Positions 1 to 7,353 of a stretch of DNA of 64,000 nt are shown here, piece by piece (position 1 is the first letter of the stretch; each line of letters opens with the position of its first letter). Both the position numbers and the translations under genes were made by a program. The notes under the pieces were generated by a model. The model was given only the letters and a program-made list of their open reading frames with translations, was not told the origin of the DNA and did not search any database. The stretch is from Halomontanus rarus (lineage in GTDB: Archaea; Halobacteriota; Halobacteria; Halobacteriales; Natrialbaceae): assembly GCF_017357405.1 (NCBI RefSeq), contig NZ_CP071597.1, positions 124,001-188,000 on the forward strand, given 5' to 3'.

Positions 1-2958
1 TGCCGACGCGTTCGAGCGCTGCTCGGCCGTCTCGTCACGTTCGAGTGCATCGGGGTGTGCCGCCTCGAGCTCCGGTCGGTCCGGTGTCGTCGGTTCGGTT
101 TCCGACTCGGTCGGTTGTGTGGAACTGTCCGTGTTCGCCTCCGTCGCACTCGAATCGGCTGTCACGTCCTGACTCCCCGTGTCGTCGCCGTCTTCGCCGA
201 GGGTAAACCCGTCGTCGTCTTCGAGCCACGACGGTTCCTCCGTGCGACTGTCGTCGTCGAACGAAAACTCCTCGGCACCGTCGCCGAGATCCCACTCGTC
301 GTCTCCGACGCTGTCGTCGACCTCGCCTCCGAAGTCGAAGTCGTCCGCGTCGGCGCTGTCGACGGAGATCGTGTTCGCCTGCTCGACCTCGCCCAGCGCG
401 TCGGCGAGTCCGCTGGGGACTTTGCCGCGATACTCCTCGAACAGCGACTCCTCGGCTCGCTCGAGGATGTCCATCGAGAGGTTGTACGTCTCGCTGCTCG
501 CGTCGGGTCGCGGGACGAGTTCCTCCTTTTCGGGATCGACGTCGATCAGGACGCTCTCCATCTCGCGGAGGTCCTCGAGACTGTCCTCGAGTTGCCCGTT
601 CGCGATCAGAGTGAGGATCGTATCCGGGTCGTTGATGAACGCCTGGGCCGTCGCGGCGACCTGCGCGTACGTGTTGAGCCCGTTCTTGATCAGGTAGGCG
701 AGGATGATCTCGCGTTTGAACAGTTCGTCCTGCAGTTTCTCGTGTGACCATCCGCGGTCGAACTGAATCTCCTCTAAGGTGTTCGAGTCCCCCATCTTGA
801 GGTACTCGTCGGTCTCTGCCTGCCACTGGTAGACGTCCTGAACGTTGATCTCGTCGTGTTCGGCCTCGTAGTGGTTGATCTCCGTCAGCGACTTGTTCCG
901 GCGAACCTTCCGTCCTTGCACCCGGGTCTGTGTCTGGATCGAGACGAGGTCGAGCGCCGTGAACATCGTCTTCGAGACGTTGATCGGGTCGGTCGTGAAC
1001 CGCTTGAGAACCTCGTCGACGGAGTCGGCGTGGAACGTCGTGTATGTGGTGTGGCCGGTCGACATGACCTGAAACAGCGTCCGTCCCTCCTCGCCCCGGA
1101 TCTCACCCATCACGATGTAGTCGGGCCGCTGTCGCAGCGCTGCCTCGAGCAGGTCGAACTCGTCGACGTCACCTTGCGAGTCGTCGCTGAACGACGGCCG
1201 AGTGATGCTCGCGATCCAGTTTCGCTGGGGGAGTTCGACCTCGCGCGTGTCCTCGATGGAAACGATCTTCGAGTTCGACGGAATGAACAGCGAGACCGCG
1301 TTCAGCGAGGTCGTCTTCCCCGACGCCGTCCCACCGGCGAAGATCAGGCTCTTGTGGTTCTCGATCGCGAGCCAGAGGAACGCCATCTCGTCCAAACTGA
1401 AGGTGTTCCAGTTGATGAGGTCGACCGGCGTGAACGGCACGTCCTTGAACTGCCGGATCGTGTAGTTCGTCCCGTGGTCGGAGACTTCGCGCCCGAGTGT
1501 GAGCTGCGCCCGCGAGCCGTCGGGCAGCGTCGCGTCGACCTGCGGAAGCCGCTTGCTGATCCCCTTGCCGGAGCGCTGGGCGAGTTTGACGACGAAATCG
1601 TCGAGTTCGTCCTCGCCGTGGAAGACGTTCGAGATGATCTGTTCGTACTCGGAGTGGTAGACGAAGACGGGCGAGTTGTAGCCGTCGACGGAGATGTCCT
1701 CGACGTTGATGTCGTGTTTGATGCCGTCGATTCGCTCGTAGCCGATGAAGTTGCGCTTGAGCAGGTAGAGCAATTTCTCGACCTGATACTCGTTTAACGT
1801 GTCGCCGTCCTCGGCGAGCAAGACCGGCTCCGGACGAACCTCGATCCCCTCGAGCTGCGTGGGTCCATCGTCGTCCTCGGCGGCTTCCTCGTCGTCCAAC
1901 AGCGCTCGTAGGGACTCGAGGATTCCGAGTTCCGTTCCGCCACTGGTGTTCTCGAAGAGGTCGTACCGTTTCAGGAGTCTACGCGTCTCGTTTTCGATGA
2001 CCGATCGGCGGCCGTCCTCGTCGGCGTTTTGTTCGATACCGTCGTCGGAGTACTTGATCGCCGTCCGAAGCTTACCCGAGAGGAACTCTTGCAGTTCGGT
2101 CTCGATTTCGGTGAGGTACGGTTCGACGAGGTAGTACTTCTTCTCGTTTTCCTTTTCGGAGTGGAAGATGATGACGAACGCGTAGGGTTTGTTCACCCAG
2201 TAGCGCTCCTCCTCGCGGAAGTGGCTCTTTTTCGCCTGCGGGACCGTCTTCTCGAGGTCGTATCGATTGGCGACGGTGGTGTGGCCGTCGACGGTCGAGA
2301 AGAAGTCGTCTTCGTCACACTCCTCGTTGACGTTGACAGTTCGTTCGTCGACGACGTCGTCCAGTTCCATCGCAGCGTTACCACCCTGATGGAGTTTCTG
2401 GCGAATCTCGTCCGGGTCGAAACCCAGCGCCTCCTCTTCGTCGAAGCGATCGATTTCGCCGTCACCGTTCCGCGGTCGGTCGCCGTCCTCGTCGTAGTAG
2501 TACTCCCACTTGTAGTGTTCCCACGTGTAGACGCCCTTGGTGACCGGCGTCGTTTCGGGGTCGACGTACTCGAGAAACGCGTCCTGCAAGACGTTCGCGT
2601 TGGGCGCGAACGTGGATTCGATGAGATCGGACAGTTCGTCGGGGTCGTATCCGAGGTACGATGTCGGATCGAAACTGACCCGGTCCCAGTCCTGGCCCGT
2701 GGGGACCCGCGACTGGACCTCCTCGCTGGTGTCCAGACCGAGTTGGTCGTCCGGTTTCTGTGTTCCCTGTGGATACAGCGTCGATACCTCGTCACCGTAT
2801 CCGTAGTCGTTCATGAAATCCGCCCAGATGTACTCGCCGACACGGACGTCCGATCCTCGTGTCGGTTCGTGGGATCGCGAATCGTCCGACGCGGGTGCCG
2901 ACGACTCGGCATCAGAGAAGTGCCCGGTGTCGGATTGGTCGGCCTCGTCAATAGCCAT
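1..2958 (-). CDS. Type IV pilus / type II secretion ATPase (PilB/GspE family), 3' end beyond window
   Basis: This is the motor ATPase that powers assembly of archaeal type IV pilus-like fibres from the cytoplasmic face of the membrane. The reading frame is open for 986 codons from the ATG to the window edge with no stop. Residues 1-400 are an acidic N-terminal extension, followed by a secretion-ATPase core: Walker A GGTASGKT near residue 542, an Asp box IEDTREVEL near 568, Walker B DYIVMGEIRGEE near 613 and a His box GHTTYTTFHA near 635. After about residue 850 the tail is Asp/Glu/Ser/Thr-rich. A GGAGGA Shine-Dalgarno lies 5 nt before the ATG, so the message probably has a leader. The polytopic TadC-like partner normally follows and would lie left of the window. 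Family assignment is firm; the pilus it serves is unknown. Confidence 0.93.
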   Translation of the reverse strand, partial: MAIDEADQSDTGHFSDAESSAPASDDSRSHEPTRGSDVRVGEYIWADFMNDYGYGDEVSTLYPQGTQKPDDQLGLDTSEEVQSRVPTGQDWDRVSFDPTSYLGYDPDELSDLIESTFAPNANVLQDAFLEYVDPETTPVTKGVYTWEHYKWEYYYDEDGDRPRNGDGEIDRFDEEEALGFDPDEIRQKLHQGGNAAMELDDVVDERTVNVNEECDEDDFFSTVDGHTTVANRYDLEKTVPQAKKSHFREEERYWVNKPYAFVIIFHSEKENEKKYYLVEPYLTEIETELQEFLSGKLRTAIKYSDDGIEQNADEDGRRSVIENETRRLLKRYDLFENTSGGTELGILESLRALLDDEEAAEDDDGPTQLEGIEVRPEPVLLAEDGDTLNEYQVEKLLYLLKRNFIGYERIDGIKHDINVEDISVDGYNSPVFVYHSEYEQIISNVFHGEDELDDFVVKLAQRSGKGISKRLPQVDATLPDGSRAQLTLGREVSDHGTNYTIRQFKDVPFTPVDLINWNTFSLDEMAFLWLAIENHKSLIFAGGTASGKTTSLNAVSLFIPSNSKIVSIEDTREVELPQRNWIASITRPSFSDDSQGDVDEFDLLEAALRQRPDYIVMGEIRGEEGRTLFQVMSTGHTTYTTFHADSVDEVLKRFTTDPINVSKTMFTALDLVSIQTQTRVQGRKVRRNKSLTEINHYEAEHDEINVQDVYQWQAETDEYLKMGDSNTLEEIQFDRGWSHEKLQDELFKREIILAYLIKNGLNTYAQVAATAQAFINDPDTILTLIANGQLEDSLEDLREMESVLIDVDPEKEELVPRPDASSETYNLSMDILERAEESLFEEYRGKVPSGLADALGEVEQANTISVDSADADDFDFGGEVDDSVGDDEWDLGDGAEEFSFDDDSRTEEPSWLEDDDGFTLGEDGDDTGSQDVTADSSATEANTDSSTQPTESETEPTTPDRPELEAAHPDALERDETAEQRSNASA

Positions 2959-3838
2959 TGACTTCCTCCAATCTCTCACCCTTCAAAAAATTCATCCACA
3001 CATTACCACTTTTGATAATTTCAAGCGATCTGTTGCTGGTCATTGGCGGCTCACCCCTCCAAACGTTCGATCTTGTCGTTCATTTGATCGTAACCGAGTT
3101 CTCTATCAATGATCTATACTACCATTATTTTTATTTTATGATGGATAAACGTCGAGTGATACTAGTAGTCAGACAAATCATTCTGCAAGAGATATGTATC
3201 GGATAACTGATCTTGATACTCGACTGCCTTTACGATATCGGCCGGATCGAGACGGGGCTAACGAGTGACCCGCCAGTTCTACGGGTCACTCGGTCGCGAT
3301 CGAGAACGCGCCACGACACGCCGAGTACCCTTCTCGTCGGCCGGTCGGGGAAACCTGTCCGGCGAACCGCACGGATCGATCTACCGATACCATTCGAGGA
3401 CCCGACGGGTGGCGTCACGAGTGATTGTCCCGACACGAAGACACGAGCCTCCTCGTCATCCCTTCCCCTACGTTTCCCTCTCTTCCTCGTTCTCGCTCAC
3501 AATCGGTTTCGTCTAGCGTCGTGTCGGTGTCCTCGAGGAGCTGCATCCAGCCTCGAGCTACTGGAGAAGCTCCGCTCGCCGAGACCTTCACTGTCGGACG
3601 GAGATCCCACTCAAACCCGTCAATAAATAGCCGAACAGCGTTCGAAATTACAGTCGAAGCGACGCTGCGCTTCGATTTGACTGTTCTAATACGGTTTCGA
3701 CCACGTTGATCGATACGAGAAAGTGTGTGACGGGATTCGAACCCCTTCTGAGAATCTGTTCGCTACGCTCGCAGAGTCCCAGTATGCTTCGAATCCCGCA
3801 GTACCGTCATCACTGCTCGTCCGCTCGCAGCAGATGAC
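2959..3838. other. Long gene-poor region upstream of the pilus ATPase
   Basis: About 880 bp with no gene I can support. The first 240 bp (2960-3200) are unusually AT-rich for this genome and contain A/T tracts (AAAAAA at 2985-2990, TTATTTTTATTTTATG around 3125-3140), suggesting promoters and regulatory sites for the minus-strand ATPase gene. The rest returns to high GC. Its short open frames on both strands lack the acidic composition of local proteins. The right end holds a copy of a tRNA 3' end (separate entry). Confidence 0.5.
3727..3744. repeat. 18-bp direct copy of the tRNA-Arg 3' end (att-like)
   Basis: GTGACGGGATTCGAACCC at 3727-3744 is identical to 3843-3860 inside the 3' half (T arm and acceptor) of the adjacent tRNA-Arg gene, 116 bp away. 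The copy lies on the side facing the tRNA 3' end. Integrases that use tRNA 3' ends leave exactly this kind of direct repeat, so I infer a scar of a lost integrative element. An inverted copy of part of the same sequence (CTTCGAATCCCG) lies at about 3788-3799. Confidence 0.55.
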
Positions 3839-3910
3839 GGGCGTGACGGGATTCGAACCCGCGATCAGAAGGTTAGGAACCTTCTGCCCTCTCCGCTAGG
3901 CCACACGCCC
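3839..3910 (-). tRNA. tRNA-Arg (anticodon CCT)
   Basis: The minus strand folds into a complete 72-nt cloverleaf: acceptor GGGCGTG paired with CACGCCC, a D arm GCCT/GGGC, an anticodon stem GAAGG/CCTTC around loop TTCCTAA (anticodon CCT, reading AGG), and a T arm GCGGG/CCCGT with loop TTCGAAT. The 3' CCA is not encoded. It is followed on the same strand by a partial duplicate of its own 3' end, consistent with past use as an integration site. Confidence 0.95.
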
Positions 3911-3925
3911 CGTTCGAAAAAACCG

Positions 3926-4243
3926 TTAGTTCGAGGTGGTGCCCGTCTCCGTCTCGGTTTCGGTCTCGGTCACGGCTTCCGTCTCGGTTTCCGACTCGGT
4001 CGTCACGGCTTCCGATGCGGCGACGTCGTCGTTCTCCGCCTCGAATCCGGTTTCTCGCATTTCTTCGAGTTCCGTCTCGACTTTCTCGCGTCCTTTCTGG
4101 AATTCGCCCATGGCCTCCCCCGTCGACCGTGCCAGTTTCGGGATCTTGTTCGCCCCGAACAGCAGGATTGCGATGAAGAGGATGATGAGCAGTTCTGGTC
4201 CCCCTGGAGTGGGAACGAACAGCGGTGCAATTTCGGTTACCAT
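3926..4243 (-). CDS. tatA: Twin-arginine translocase subunit TatA/E
   Basis: A 105-residue single-span membrane protein that forms the pore-like component of the Tat pathway, which exports folded proteins; haloarchaea use Tat for most of their secretome. The N-terminus has a Gly-Pro-Glu helix start (PGGPELLIILFIAILLFGAN) followed by the amphipathic helix (KIPKLARSTGEAMGEFQKG) typical of TatA. The C-terminal tail is an alternating Thr-Glu repeat from hexanucleotide repeats. I chose the ATG at 4243 (MVTEIAPLF) over an upstream ATG at 4270 because it puts the membrane span at the usual distance. No tatC is nearby. Confidence 0.9.
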   Translation of the reverse strand: MVTEIAPLFVPTPGGPELLIILFIAILLFGANKIPKLARSTGEAMGEFQKGREKVETELEEMRETGFEAENDDVAASEAVTTESETETEAVTETETETETGTTSN

Positions 4244-4526
4244 CTCTATACGTGGCTTACCCGCTGGCAATTATAACCTTTTTGCTCCAACCAGTCAGCT
4301 CGGAATAGCGAATATAGCGCTCGAGACGCCCATGAACGGAATTTACAGCGCCTAATACCGTGAATAGAGCTCGAAACGGAAGTGTCGTTCCAGACATATT
4401 CTTCTCACGATGGCCGTGAAACGATCCTGATCCGACTGCTCGCCGGTCGATTTCAACCGTGCGAACCGTTCGTTTTTCTCTCGAGCGATCGGACGCGACC
4501 GGTCCGTGGATCGATCTGTCCGGTCC

Positions 4527-4685
4527 TCACGCGTCGACCATCCGATAGCGAATCACGAGGTAGACGACGACGAGTGCGAACGCGGGCGCGAGCAACGTCT
4601 CACCGTCGACGAGCGTGAACGCCAGGGCGATCACGTTCAGGGCGATACCAAGAAGGTAGAACAGACGCAAGCGGTCGGAGTTCAT
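4527..4685 (-). CDS. Small membrane protein, 52 residues, unknown function
   Basis: A short minus-strand frame encodes 52 residues beginning MNSDRLRLFYLLGIALNVIA. It has two hydrophobic segments (about residues 8-27 and 33-46) separated by a polar turn (DGETLL), and a basic/polar end (IRYRMVDA). The composition is that of a genuine two-span haloarchaeal mini-protein, not an antisense shadow, which would be Arg/Ser-rich here. No family is recognised. It is divergent from the peroxiredoxin gene. Confidence 0.6.
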   Translation of the reverse strand: MNSDRLRLFYLLGIALNVIALAFTLVDGETLLAPAFALVVVYLVIRYRMVDA

Positions 4686-4829
4686 TCGCGTATCGTACGG
4701 TACGTCCCAGGGTCGCCTTCAACCGTTCGAAGTCACCGTTGGCGAACCGACGTTCTCGTCCCGGTGGCGAATCGTCGTCGGACCCTTCGGCGAACGAAAC
4801 TGTCTTTTTCTCCTGGTAACTACGTCTCT

Positions 4830-5312
4830 ATGATGCCACGCACTGGCGATACTGCGCCCGACTTTACGGCACCGCTCGCGACCGGCGACGTCGAATCGAT
4901 CACCCTCTCCGAGCGGCTCGAGGAAGAAGCACCGATCGTTCTCGCGTTCTTCCCGGGGGCGTTCACGGGCGTCTGTACGACCGAGATGTGTACCTTCCAG
5001 GACCGCATCGCGGCCTTCGACGATCTCGACGCGACCGTTTACGGTATCAGTGTCGACTCACCGTTCTCCCAGAACGAGTTCCGCGAGCAAAACGATCTCT
5101 CGTTCGGGCTCATCAGCGACTTCGAGAAGGAGATCATCGACGACTACGACGTTCGCATGGACTTCGCCGATCTCGGCGTCTACGGCGTCGCGAAACGCTC
5201 GGTGTTCGTCGTCGACGCCGACGGACAGCTCACGTACTCGTGGGTCAGCGACGATCCAGGCGTCGAACCCGACTACGACGAAGTCGAGCAGGCCGTCGCC
5301 GACGCCGCCTGA
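4830..5312 (+). CDS. Peroxiredoxin (AhpC/TSA family)
   Basis: A thiol peroxidase of about 160 residues that reduces hydrogen and organic peroxides in the cytoplasm. The peroxidatic motif is clear: FFPGAFTGVCTTEMC near residues 36-51, with the Pro, Thr and Cys of the PxxxTxxC signature. A second Cys four residues on and no obvious late resolving Cys make it resemble BCP/AhpE-like enzymes. Two consecutive ATGs (4830, 4833) are possible starts. A T-tract at 4805-4809 lies 26 nt before the second, so 4833 may be the true leaderless start. An HD-domain gene follows. Confidence 0.9.
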   Translation: MMPRTGDTAPDFTAPLATGDVESITLSERLEEEAPIVLAFFPGAFTGVCTTEMCTFQDRIAAFDDLDATVYGISVDSPFSQNEFREQNDLSFGLISDFEKEIIDDYDVRMDFADLGVYGVAKRSVFVVDADGQLTYSWVSDDPGVEPDYDEVEQAVADAA

Positions 5313-5346
5313 GCCGAGTTTCACACGACTCGACACCGTCGGAGGT

Positions 5347-5354
5347 CTTTTTTA
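5347..5354 (+). promoter_or_regulatory. TATA-like box for the HD-domain gene
   Basis: CTTTTTTA is centred about 27 nt before the ATG at 5377. That spacing predicts transcription starting at or next to the start codon, i.e. a leaderless mRNA. Confidence 0.5.
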
Positions 5355-5376
5355 GTTCGCTATCGACCACTTACGT

Positions 5377-6195
5377 ATGAGCGATTCTACTGTCGAGGAG
5401 GACGATACGCGTCGCGTCTACGATCCCGAGGACGACCACTCCTTCCCCGACGAGAGGTTGAACGAGGTCCTCGCGTTCGTCGACGCCGACGAGGAGATCC
5501 AGACCTATCTCGAGGCCCAGAACGTCAACGCCGTCGACCGAAAGCGGTACAACGATCACGGCGCCAAACACATCTCTATCGTTCGCAACCGCGCGCTCTG
5601 TCTCTACGACCTTTTGAAAGCGGGGAACGTCGATTTCAACGGTGCTCGCGAACAGGGGCTCGCGGAGGAAGACGAGGCGGTCATCATCGCCCTCGCCGCG
5701 ACCCTCCACGACGTGGGTCACGTCGTCCACCGGGATCAGCACGCCTACTACTCGATCCCGCTGGCCGCAGACATCCTCGACCGGATCCTCCCCGAGTTCT
5801 ACGACGTCGCCGAGAGCGTTCGCATGAAAGGCGAGACGCTCCACGCGATCCTCTGTCATCACACGGCGGAAGAACCGCTCACCACTGAAGCGGGCGTCAT
5901 CCGCGTCGCCGACGCCCTCGACATGGAACGTGGCCGATCGCGAATTCCCTACGAGCAGGGCGGCCGCGGCATCAACACTCTCTCTAGTCAAGCGATCAGC
6001 CGCGTCTCGTTGCAAGAGGGGGACACCCGTCCGGTGATGGTCGAAATCGCGATGACCAACGCCGCCGGCGTCTACCAGGTCGACAACCTCCTGAAAGCCA
6101 AGTTGCGAGGATCGGGCCTCGAGGACGATATCCGTATCGTCGCCGTGAACACGAACGAAAACCGCGAACAGCTAGTCGAACGGATCGAACTGTAG
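5377..6195 (+). CDS. HD-domain phosphohydrolase
   Basis: A 272-residue metal-dependent HD superfamily protein. The metal-binding elements are visible: an upstream His in RYNDHGAKHI (about residue 58), the HD pair in ATLHDVGHVVH (about 107-117), HAILCHHTAEE (about 155) and the downstream Asp in AGVIRVADALD (about 172). The last 80 residues form a separate alpha/beta segment. This architecture is widespread in archaea and predicted to hydrolyse phosphate or phosphodiester bonds, but the substrate is unknown. It follows the peroxiredoxin with its own promoter-like box, so it need not be co-transcribed. Confidence 0.85.
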   Translation: MSDSTVEEDDTRRVYDPEDDHSFPDERLNEVLAFVDADEEIQTYLEAQNVNAVDRKRYNDHGAKHISIVRNRALCLYDLLKAGNVDFNGAREQGLAEEDEAVIIALAATLHDVGHVVHRDQHAYYSIPLAADILDRILPEFYDVAESVRMKGETLHAILCHHTAEEPLTTEAGVIRVADALDMERGRSRIPYEQGGRGINTLSSQAISRVSLQEGDTRPVMVEIAMTNAAGVYQVDNLLKAKLRGSGLEDDIRIVAVNTNENREQLVERIEL

Positions 6196-6263
6196 GTCTC
6201 GTTTTCGGTGTGACCCGCCCTTGAGTCGAACTGTTCAAGCCACGACTGGCTCTGCATCCAACT

Positions 6264-6581
6264 ATGGACGACGACGAGTAGTCGGATCCGTCCCTCGGCA
6301 CCGATTCCGATTCCGATTCTGGTTCTCACTCCAACTCGAGGGCCGGCATCGACCGCCACCGGCTCGCGATCCGCCTCGGCTGTTCGTTCGCGACGCTGGT
6401 CTCGCTGTTATATCTGACTCGAGGATTCCTGATCGAGGCGACTCCAGCCCTGTGGCCGCCGACCGAACCGCTCGCACAGTGGACTACGCTCGTTCTACTC
6501 CACGCTTTCGGCTACGTCCTTGTACCACTACTGGTCGGCTCTTTCGTCGCCGACGTACTGCTCGAGCGAGTACTCGACTAA
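6264..6581 (+). pseudogene. Two-span membrane protein ORF with an in-frame amber codon near its start
   Basis: From ATG 6264 the frame reads MDDDE, then TAG at 6279-6281, then stays open for 99 codons to TAA at 6579-6581. The downstream part looks truly coding: an Asp/Ser-rich linker from a hexanucleotide repeat, then two hydrophobic stretches (LAIRLGCSFATLVSLLYL and TTLVLLHAFGYVLVPLLVGS) ending VLLERVLD. There is no ATG between the amber codon and the hydrophobic part. Either the gene is inactivated, or the TAG is a sequencing error or recent mutation, or translation begins at an unrecognised start. It overlaps the stop of the convergent regulator gene by 4 nt. Confidence 0.5.
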
Positions 6582-6808
6582 GCCGGGACGACGCCGTATC
6601 GGCCGTTTCGCTGGCGGATGTACCCCCGTTCGCGGAGCGTTCCGGTGATCGTCAACACGGACCCCTTGTCGATGTGCAGTGCAGTACAGACGTCGTCGGC
6701 CGTCGCCTCGCCGCGAACCGCGAGATAGAGGTACACGAGTTTCGCACGTCCCGACTCGAGGTCGGCTGGCACCGATACGTCTTCGTCCTGTAACGCGTGT
6801 GCGGCCAT
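6578..6808 (-). CDS. Small winged-helix (MarR/TrmB-like) transcription regulator
   Basis: A 76-residue protein that is essentially one DNA-binding domain: helices around LVYLYLAVRGEATADDVCTA, a recognition helix in IDKGSVLTITGTLRERGYI, and a wing in RQRNGRYGVV. Such single-domain regulators are common in haloarchaea; the target is unknown. The ATG at 6808 is preferred over one at 6844 because an ATAATAAAT box (6832-6840) lies about 28 nt upstream of it, as expected for a leaderless start. It is convergent with the interrupted membrane-protein ORF. Confidence 0.75.
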   Translation of the reverse strand: MAAHALQDEDVSVPADLESGRAKLVYLYLAVRGEATADDVCTALHIDKGSVLTITGTLRERGYIRQRNGRYGVVPA

Positions 6809-7025
6809 ACGAACACATCGTGTTTTCGACGATAATAAATCCACCCCACGACGATTGTCGAACTTCCGTGTACTCTAACCGACCCCTGCCGCCAGCGTCT
6901 GTCGATTACTACCGTTTCAGGCCCAAATTCGTCCGAACGGGATGAGACGATCGTCGTTATCCATGAATTATGATTAATCTTAGCAGGTCACATCGCTTAT
7001 GTCCTCCCGTCCGGCATCCACAGCC

Positions 7026-7220
7026 ATGTCGACACAGCTCACGATCCTCGCACTCCTCACCGGAACGCTTACCGGCGCGTTGTTTCGTTTCCTGAATATC
7101 CCAATTCCTGCACCACCGGAACTGCCCGGTATCATGGGCATCGTCGGTATCTACGTCGGCTACAGGCTGATCGAGCACTTCGATGCTGGGATCGACCTGC
7201 TCGAGACACTCGGTCTCTGA
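7026..7220 (+). CDS. XapX-domain membrane protein
   Basis: A 64-residue protein matching the XapX family: a first hydrophobic helix (LTILALLTGTLTGALFRFL), the conserved PIPAPPELPGIMGIVGIYVG segment, and a second helix. The family occurs in bacteria and haloarchaea as a two-span membrane protein of unknown role. The start at 7026 (MSTQLTIL) is preferred over 6999 because the family begins close to the first helix. It faces the end of the sdh operon. Confidence 0.8.
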   Translation: MSTQLTILALLTGTLTGALFRFLNIPIPAPPELPGIMGIVGIYVGYRLIEHFDAGIDLLETLGL

Positions 7221-7353
7221 GGTGTTCGACGCCTATTCGAGGCTTCGCAGTCGCTCGAGTCGGAGAGAGCACTCCAGACCGACGCGACCCGTCTGCAGTC
7301 TACGAAACGGCTGAAACCGGAAAAACCGTCCGAACGCCGACCGAAAAACCCGC

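Noticed and set aside
2029..2961. Long plus-strand frames across the pilus ATPase locus (also 856-1797 and 55-747)
   Set aside because: The minus strand carries a complete secretion-ATPase core in one continuous frame, so these are shadows.
3213..3626. Possible protein genes in the region right of the AT-rich stretch
   Set aside because: The frames are Arg/Ser/Thr-rich, not acidic, and several overlap in different frames with no start-site signals.
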